From Roseomonas sp. (GTDB lineage Bacteria; Pseudomonadota; Alphaproteobacteria; Acetobacterales; Acetobacteraceae), in the NCBI GenBank assembly GCA_020250005.1, contig JADCES010000101.1:1-60123 (forward strand): DNA of 60,123 nt, given 5' to 3'. A program made the translations under genes and the position numbers. The notes under the pieces are model-generated. The model saw only the letters and a list, made by a program, of their open reading frames with translations, was not told where the DNA came from and searched no databases. Positions 54,748-60,123 of the stretch are shown one piece after another. Position 1 is the first letter of the stretch. Each line of letters opens with the position of its first letter.

Positions 54748-56643
54748 TTACCTCATCGCGCCTTTCAGCACGACCGTGATCTCATCCAAGATCGCCGGAT
54801 CATCAATGGTGGGCGGTACGGTATAGGGCTCGGCATCGGCGATCTTGCGCATGGTGGCGCGCAGGATCTTCCCGCTGCGGGTTTTGGGCAGCCGTGCCAC
54901 CACCTTCGCATCCTTGAAGGCAGCAACAGGGCCGATCTTCTCGCGCACCAGCCCCACCAATTCGCGCGCCAGCGCATCTTCTGGCTTGTTCACGCCAGAT
55001 TTCACCACCACCAGCCCGAGCGGCACTTGCCCCTTCAGCGTATCGCGCACGCCAACCACGGCGCATTCGGCGATATCGGGATGTGCGGCCAGCACTTCTT
55101 CCATTGCGCCCGTCGAAAGCCGGTGCCCCGCGACATTGATAATATCATCGGTTCGGCTCATCACCGAAACATAGCCTTCCGCGTCAATCATCCCGGCATC
55201 GGCGGTGCTGTAATGGCCGGCAAAATGCGACAGATAGGCTTCCTTGAAGCGCTCATCGGCATTGTAGAGCGTGGGCAGCGCTGAAGGCGGCAAGGGCAGC
55301 TTCATCGCAAGGCTGCCGATCTGCCCGCGCGGCACGGGCTGCCCGGCCTCATCCAGCACCACCACATCATAGCCAGGTGCGGGCTTGCCGCCGGAACCGG
55401 CGCGGGTCGGGAAAAGCCCCAAGCCCCGGAAATTGCCGGTGATGGTCCAGCCGGTTTCCGTCTGCCACCAGTGATCCACCACGGGTTTTTGCAACAGCCG
55501 TTCTGACCAAATGATGGTGTCGGGGTCACAGCGCTCGCCCGCCAGATAAAGCGCCTCCAGCTTCGACAGATCGTATTTCTTCAGGAACACGCCTTCCGGG
55601 TCTTCCTTCTTGATGGCACGAATGGCGGTGGGGGCGGTGAACAGCAGCTTCACACCATGATCCGCGCATACGCGCCAGAAGGTGCCGGGATCAGGCGTGC
55701 CAACCGGCTTGCCTTCAAACAGCACCGTGGTGCAGCCGGCCAGCAGCGGCGCGTAGACAATGTAGGAATGCCCGACCACCCAGCCGACATCGGAAGCCGC
55801 CCAATACACATCGCCGGGCTTCATCCCATAAACCAATTCCATGGAATGATGCAGCGCCACCGCATGCCCGCCATTGTCGCGCAAAATCCCCTTGGGCTGG
55901 CCCGTGGTGCCTGAGGTATACAGGATATAAAGCGGATCAGTGGCGGCAACGGAAACGCAAGGATGCGGCGCGGCGGCGGCTTCGGCCACCAGCAAATCCT
56001 CATCACGCCCCGGCGTCAGATCGCAAGGCGCTTGCGGGCGTTGCAAGATCAGCACGGATGATGGCTTATGCGGGGAAAGCGCAATCGCCTCATCCAATAG
56101 CGGCTTGTATTTCACGACGCGCCCAGGTTCCAGGCCGCAGGATGCGCTGATGATCGCCTTGGGCTTGGCATCCGCAATGCGGGAAGCCAATTCGGCGGCG
56201 GCAAAACCGCCGAACACCACGGAATGCACAGCGCCAAGCCGCGCGGTGGCCAGCATGGCAATCGCCGCTTCCGGCACCATGGGCATATAGATTACCACGC
56301 GGTCGCCCTTGGTAATGCCGCGCGCGGCGAGGGCGCCGGCCAGCTTTGCCACGCGGTTTTGCAATTCGGCATAGGTGATGCGCTGAATTTGCCCGGTCAT
56401 CGGGCTGTCATAGATGATCCCATCCTGCTGCCCACGCCCGGCAGCGACATGGCGATCCACGGCATTATGGCAGGTATTCAAGGCCGCATCGGGAAACCAG
56501 CGGCCATAGACGCCCATCGAGGCATCGAAAATCCGCTGTGGCGCGCGGTCCCAATCAATGCCCCGCGCGGCTTCCGCCCAATAGGCTTCCGGGTCGCGCT
56601 TCCAGCGCGCATGGGTCGCGTCATATTGCGAAGCCTCGGACAT
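54748..56643 (-). CDS. prpE: Propionyl-CoA synthetase / acetyl-CoA synthetase-like
   Basis: 'DPLYILYTSGTTGQPKGILRDNGGHAVAL', 'RTDDIINVAGHRLSTGAMEEVLAAHPDIAECAVVGV'. Confidence 0.93.
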   Translation of the reverse strand: MSEASQYDATHARWKRDPEAYWAEAARGIDWDRAPQRIFDASMGVYGRWFPDAALNTCHNAVDRHVAAGRGQQDGIIYDSPMTGQIQRITYAELQNRVAKLAGALAARGITKGDRVVIYMPMVPEAAIAMLATARLGAVHSVVFGGFAAAELASRIADAKPKAIISASCGLEPGRVVKYKPLLDEAIALSPHKPSSVLILQRPQAPCDLTPGRDEDLLVAEAAAAPHPCVSVAATDPLYILYTSGTTGQPKGILRDNGGHAVALHHSMELVYGMKPGDVYWAASDVGWVVGHSYIVYAPLLAGCTTVLFEGKPVGTPDPGTFWRVCADHGVKLLFTAPTAIRAIKKEDPEGVFLKKYDLSKLEALYLAGERCDPDTIIWSERLLQKPVVDHWWQTETGWTITGNFRGLGLFPTRAGSGGKPAPGYDVVVLDEAGQPVPRGQIGSLAMKLPLPPSALPTLYNADERFKEAYLSHFAGHYSTADAGMIDAEGYVSVMSRTDDIINVAGHRLSTGAMEEVLAAHPDIAECAVVGVRDTLKGQVPLGLVVVKSGVNKPEDALARELVGLVREKIGPVAAFKDAKVVARLPKTRSGKILRATMRKIADAEPYTVPPTIDDPAILDEITVVLKGAMR

Positions 56644-56855
56644 GGTTTCCCCCTTTTGCGACAGCGCCGAACTGGGCTTAGCGTGCCGCCTTGGCGGGGC
56701 GCAGCGCAAGCCCCGCTCCCATAATCGCGCGGCGCGGCGCCTGGTTTTGCGCTGGCGCAAGCCACCCGCCGAGATTTCTGGAAACCTGCCGCCAAATCAT
56801 GCGAGGCTGAGTCCATGCCCCTGCCACGCCCCACCCCAAGCCAGCACGCCCGCAC

Positions 56856-57563
56856 ATGAGCGGCCTCCTCCGCCGCGCCCTGGGCGCACTCGGCAATGGG
56901 CTGAAGCCTGGCTTGCGCGAATTCCTCCGCGCCCGGGCGCATTTCCACGCGGCCCTTCCCGCCGGCCCGCTGATTGCCCAGCGCTATGTGGTGTTTGACC
57001 TGGAATCGACCGGGCTTGATGTCAGCGGCGGCGATTGCGTGATTTCCATCGGCGCCGTCCGGCTGCGCGATGGCGAAGCGCGTGAGAGCTTCACGACGCT
57101 GGTCAATCCCGCCCGCAGCATCCCGCCCGGGTCCATCCGCTATCACGGCATTACCGACGCCATGGTGGCCGATGCGCCATCCGCCGCCGAAGCCCTCAAG
57201 CGCTTTCAGGCATTCATCGGCGATGATGTGCTGGTCGCGCATAATGCTGCCTTCGACCGAGCCCTTATTTTCGCTGAGGAATTTCGCGGCGCGCCCGCCA
57301 TCGGCAATCCCTTCCTGTGCAGTGTCGCGACCTCTCGCTGGCTGGATCCTGAGGAAGCGGATCATTCGCTCGATGGGCTCTGCGGCCGGGCAGGGATTGT
57401 GATTGCCGGGCGGCACCAGGCGCTTGGCGATGCGGAAGCGACAGCCGCGCTTTGGGTCAGCCTGATCGCGCGGGCCGCGGCGCGCGGCGTGGATGATCTG
57501 GCCGAATTGGCCCGGCGCAGCCGCATGACCGCCGCCATGGCCGCGACGGCAGAGCATTTCTAA
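56856..57563 (+). CDS. DnaQ-like 3'-5' exonuclease
   Basis: 'YVVFDLESTGLDVSGGDCVISIGAVRL', 'LVAHNAAFDRALI', 'HQALGDAEATAALW'. Confidence 0.9.
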   Translation: MSGLLRRALGALGNGLKPGLREFLRARAHFHAALPAGPLIAQRYVVFDLESTGLDVSGGDCVISIGAVRLRDGEARESFTTLVNPARSIPPGSIRYHGITDAMVADAPSAAEALKRFQAFIGDDVLVAHNAAFDRALIFAEEFRGAPAIGNPFLCSVATSRWLDPEEADHSLDGLCGRAGIVIAGRHQALGDAEATAALWVSLIARAAARGVDDLAELARRSRMTAAMAATAEHF

Positions 57564-57572
57564 GCGGGCCGC

Positions 57573-59015
57573 TTACCAGACCTCGCCCGTAAAGCCCGCA
57601 AAGCTGGAGCGGGAGAAACTCCGCACCGCCTTCAAAGCTTCCCGCAATGCCTGCCGCGCTTCCTTGGGCATGGCCGCCGTATCCACCAGATTGCCGGGGC
57701 GGCGGCCGGCGGCGTGATCGGCCAATTGCTGGCGCAAGACAACATCCAGCAGCAGGGCAAAGGCGGCTTGCAAGTCGCCCGCTTCCCGCGCTGCGATGCT
57801 GCCCCGCGCGGCCAAAGCCGCAATGCGCTGAGATGTCCCCGTTTCGGTAATACCATCACGCAAAGCCAAAAGCCGAGTTGCGGCGACCAGCGGCATCAGC
57901 CCATGCAGCTTCAAATCCGTTCGGCTGCCGGGGCCGGGCTCATCATCGGCAAAGCCGCCAAAAAGCGTGAGCCCCACCTGCAGGCTGCTATTCTGCGCGG
58001 CCATGGCCGCCAGCCAGGCCGGGCGGGACGCCAATAGCGCGGCCAGGTGTTGGCGGAGCGCCGCCGCCGCAGCCCCATCCCCCTGCGCCGGGCGGAAATC
58101 AAACACGATATCGCCGAACAGCAGGGCCGCACCGGTGCGGCGATTGGACCAGATGCCCATCTGATCGCGCCATTGCCGCGCGGTTTTCCGCCACAGCGGA
58201 TTGCGCGCCATGATCCCACCGGGACATAGCGGAAACCCCGCCTGATCCAGGCGCTGGTTGAAATCCTCAGTAAAGGGGCGGAACCAGGCATCCACGGTCC
58301 CGTGGTCCTGATCCGGGTAATCCTGCAGCATCAGGCCATTATCCTGATCAGGCGTCAGCAGGCTTTCGCCCCGCCCCAGGCTGCCCATGACCAGCAGCGT
58401 GAAGGGCACCGGCGCCGCGCCGTGATCGGCGAGGGTTTCCGCCAGAATGCGCCGATGCAGATCAAGGTTGATGCCATTCACCAGGCGCACCACGGCCTCT
58501 GCGCTCAGCCCTTCCGAGAGCAGCGCGCGCGCAATACCGGCCTGGGCGGCTTTAATGGCGGCGACATCGCCCGACAGCGCCTCAAGATGCGTCAGCAGCG
58601 CGCCGGAGACAGCCGCGAGGGCCTCGGCCCGATGCAGCATGCCAAGGCAGCGCCCCGCCGCATCCAGCACCGGCAAATGCCGGAGCCCATGCTGGCGAAG
58701 CAGGGCAATGGCGCGCCAAAGGCCCTCATCCGGGGCGCAGGCGATCAGCGGCGCGGTCATGGCGGCGGCGAGTGGTGCTTCCGGCCCAAGGCGGAAGATT
58801 ACGCGGCGGGCGATATCCTGTTCGGTCAGAATGCCAATGGCGCAGCCGGCGTCATCCTGCGCCAGGATGGCGGAAGCCCGCGCGGTAACCATGGCGGAGA
58901 TGGCTTGGCCCAAGGGGGTTTCGGCCGGTAGCGCGGGTGGTGCCGCACCCATGGCAGCACTTGCCGGGCCGGTCAGGACGGCGATGGGGGCGTGGCCGGT
59001 TGGGGGCGCTGGCAT
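57573..59015 (-). CDS. CBS-domain / DUF294 putative nucleotidyltransferase
   Basis: CBS-like repeats then 'VMGSLGRGESLLTPDQDNGLMLQDY' nucleotidyltransferase motif. Confidence 0.88.
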   Translation of the reverse strand: MPAPPTGHAPIAVLTGPASAAMGAAPPALPAETPLGQAISAMVTARASAILAQDDAGCAIGILTEQDIARRVIFRLGPEAPLAAAMTAPLIACAPDEGLWRAIALLRQHGLRHLPVLDAAGRCLGMLHRAEALAAVSGALLTHLEALSGDVAAIKAAQAGIARALLSEGLSAEAVVRLVNGINLDLHRRILAETLADHGAAPVPFTLLVMGSLGRGESLLTPDQDNGLMLQDYPDQDHGTVDAWFRPFTEDFNQRLDQAGFPLCPGGIMARNPLWRKTARQWRDQMGIWSNRRTGAALLFGDIVFDFRPAQGDGAAAAALRQHLAALLASRPAWLAAMAAQNSSLQVGLTLFGGFADDEPGPGSRTDLKLHGLMPLVAATRLLALRDGITETGTSQRIAALAARGSIAAREAGDLQAAFALLLDVVLRQQLADHAAGRRPGNLVDTAAMPKEARQALREALKAVRSFSRSSFAGFTGEVW

Positions 59016-59051
59016 GCCTTAGTCTATGCCAAAACGGGCCAGCCAAGGCAT

Positions 59052-59085
59052 GAAAAAAAGCGGCGCCATATCCCAGCGCCGCTTT
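59052..59085 (-). terminator. Rho-independent terminator for the MHS transporter gene
   Basis: Minus strand: AAAGCGGCGC-N9-GCGCCGCTTT followed by a T-tract. Confidence 0.85.
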
Positions 59086-59130
59086 CGTCACATCAGCAGG
59101 GCAGGGCGGCAGCGCCGCCCCGACCAATGC

Positions 59131-60123
59131 CTAATTGTCGTCTTCCGCGTAAATGTCGCGGTCCTTGGTTTCCGGCACGAAGAAGGTGCCGATGACCACC
59201 GTCATCAAGGCGATCACGATCGGGTACCAAAGCCCGTAATAGACATCCCCCGTCTGCGCGATCATGGCGAAGCTGGTGGCCGGCAGCAGCCCGCCGAACC
59301 AGCCATTGCCGATGTGATAGGGCAGCGACATGGAGGTATAGCGGATGCGCGTCGGGAATAGCTCCACCAGCGCCGCCGCGATCGGCCCATAGACCATGGT
59401 GACATAGATCACGAGCAGCGTGAGCACCCCAATCAACACCGCCGGCTGTTCCCGGAAAATGTCGAAAGGCGAGGACATTTTCACGACCGAAGGGTTGGAC
59501 GCCGCCGGATAGCCCGCCGCCGTCAGCGCCGCCGCCAAATCCCGCGCGAAGGTCGGGGTATTGGCCATGATCGGCTGCTGGCCCTGGATATGCACAGTGG
59601 CAACCGTGCCGGCCGGGGCAGCCTCAACCGAGTAATTCACCGAAGCGCGCGCCAGTGCCGCCTTCGCAATGTCGCAAGGCGCGGTGAAGCGCGCCGTGCC
59701 GGTTGGGTTGAACTGGAAGGAACAAGCCGCCGTATCGGTCACTACCCGCACCGCAATAGTCTGGTGCGCCTTATGCAGATCAGGATTGGCTTCCGCGCTC
59801 AGCAGCTTGAACAGCGGGAAATAGGTCAGCGCCGCGATCAGGCAGCCGCCCAGGATGATCGGCTTGCGGCCAATCCTGTCAGACAGCCAGCCGAACAACA
59901 CGAAGCCGCCAGAACCCAGCACCAGCGACCAGGCAACGAGCATATTCGTGGTGAAGCTATCCACCTTGAGCACCTGGCCCAGGAAGAACAGCGCATAGAA
60001 TTGACCCGTATACCAAACCACCGCCTGACCCGCGACCAGGCCGAGCAGCGCGAACAACGCCACCTTCGCGTTCTTCCATTGGAAGAAGGCTTCCGAAATC
60101 GGCGCCTTGGAATGCTTGCCTTC
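59131..60123 (-). CDS. MHS-family MFS transporter (N-terminus beyond window)
   Basis: 'LFGWLSDRIGRKPIILGGCL', 'ALVELFPTRIRYTSMSLPYHIGNGWFGG'; frame open to window edge. Confidence 0.9.
   Translation of the reverse strand, partial: EGKHSKAPISEAFFQWKNAKVALFALLGLVAGQAVVWYTGQFYALFFLGQVLKVDSFTTNMLVAWSLVLGSGGFVLFGWLSDRIGRKPIILGGCLIAALTYFPLFKLLSAEANPDLHKAHQTIAVRVVTDTAACSFQFNPTGTARFTAPCDIAKAALARASVNYSVEAAPAGTVATVHIQGQQPIMANTPTFARDLAAALTAAGYPAASNPSVVKMSSPFDIFREQPAVLIGVLTLLVIYVTMVYGPIAAALVELFPTRIRYTSMSLPYHIGNGWFGGLLPATSFAMIAQTGDVYYGLWYPIVIALMTVVIGTFFVPETKDRDIYAEDDN

Overview
This 60 kb GC-rich window contains an essentially complete purple-bacterial photosynthesis gene cluster (PGC), roughly 1.6-49.7 kb, flanked by housekeeping genes. 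The architecture fits an aerobic anoxygenic phototrophic alphaproteobacterium; an Acetobacteraceae/Rhodospirillales origin is inference. Order: hemC-bchP-pucC-like-bchG-ppsR-aerR (minus strand) // bchFNBHLM-lhaA-puhABC-orf101-acsF-puhE-hemA-bchID-bchO-DUF3422-crtB // crtE-crtF // bchCXYZ-[54-aa sORF]-pufBALMC // crtI / crtD-(multi-TM protein) // cytochrome P450-ATP-grasp ligase / crtC. The right flank holds fbaB, zapA, a 6S-RNA-like locus, fthC, ymdB, yebC, prpE, an exonuclease, a CBS/DUF294 gene and an MHS transporter. Several things are not covered by the ORF track or by the canonical PGC. (1) A 54-aa Cys4 small ORF sits exactly between bchZ and pufB, with a strong Shine-Dalgarno, an ATGA start overlap and a TAATG stop/start overlap. 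(2) A translationally coupled P450 + ATP-grasp pair lies inside the carotenoid arm, next to a PpsR-like box. (3) A gene of unknown function at the PGC edge has a perfect PpsR box (TGTCAATTTTGATTGACA). (4) Further small coupled ORFs precede bchF and hemA. (5) A REP-like hairpin family sits directly at stop codons, including a perfect 54-bp tandem duplication. pufB (58 aa) was below the ORF-track cutoff and was recovered by hand. All calls were made by reading the sequence; no database searches were run.
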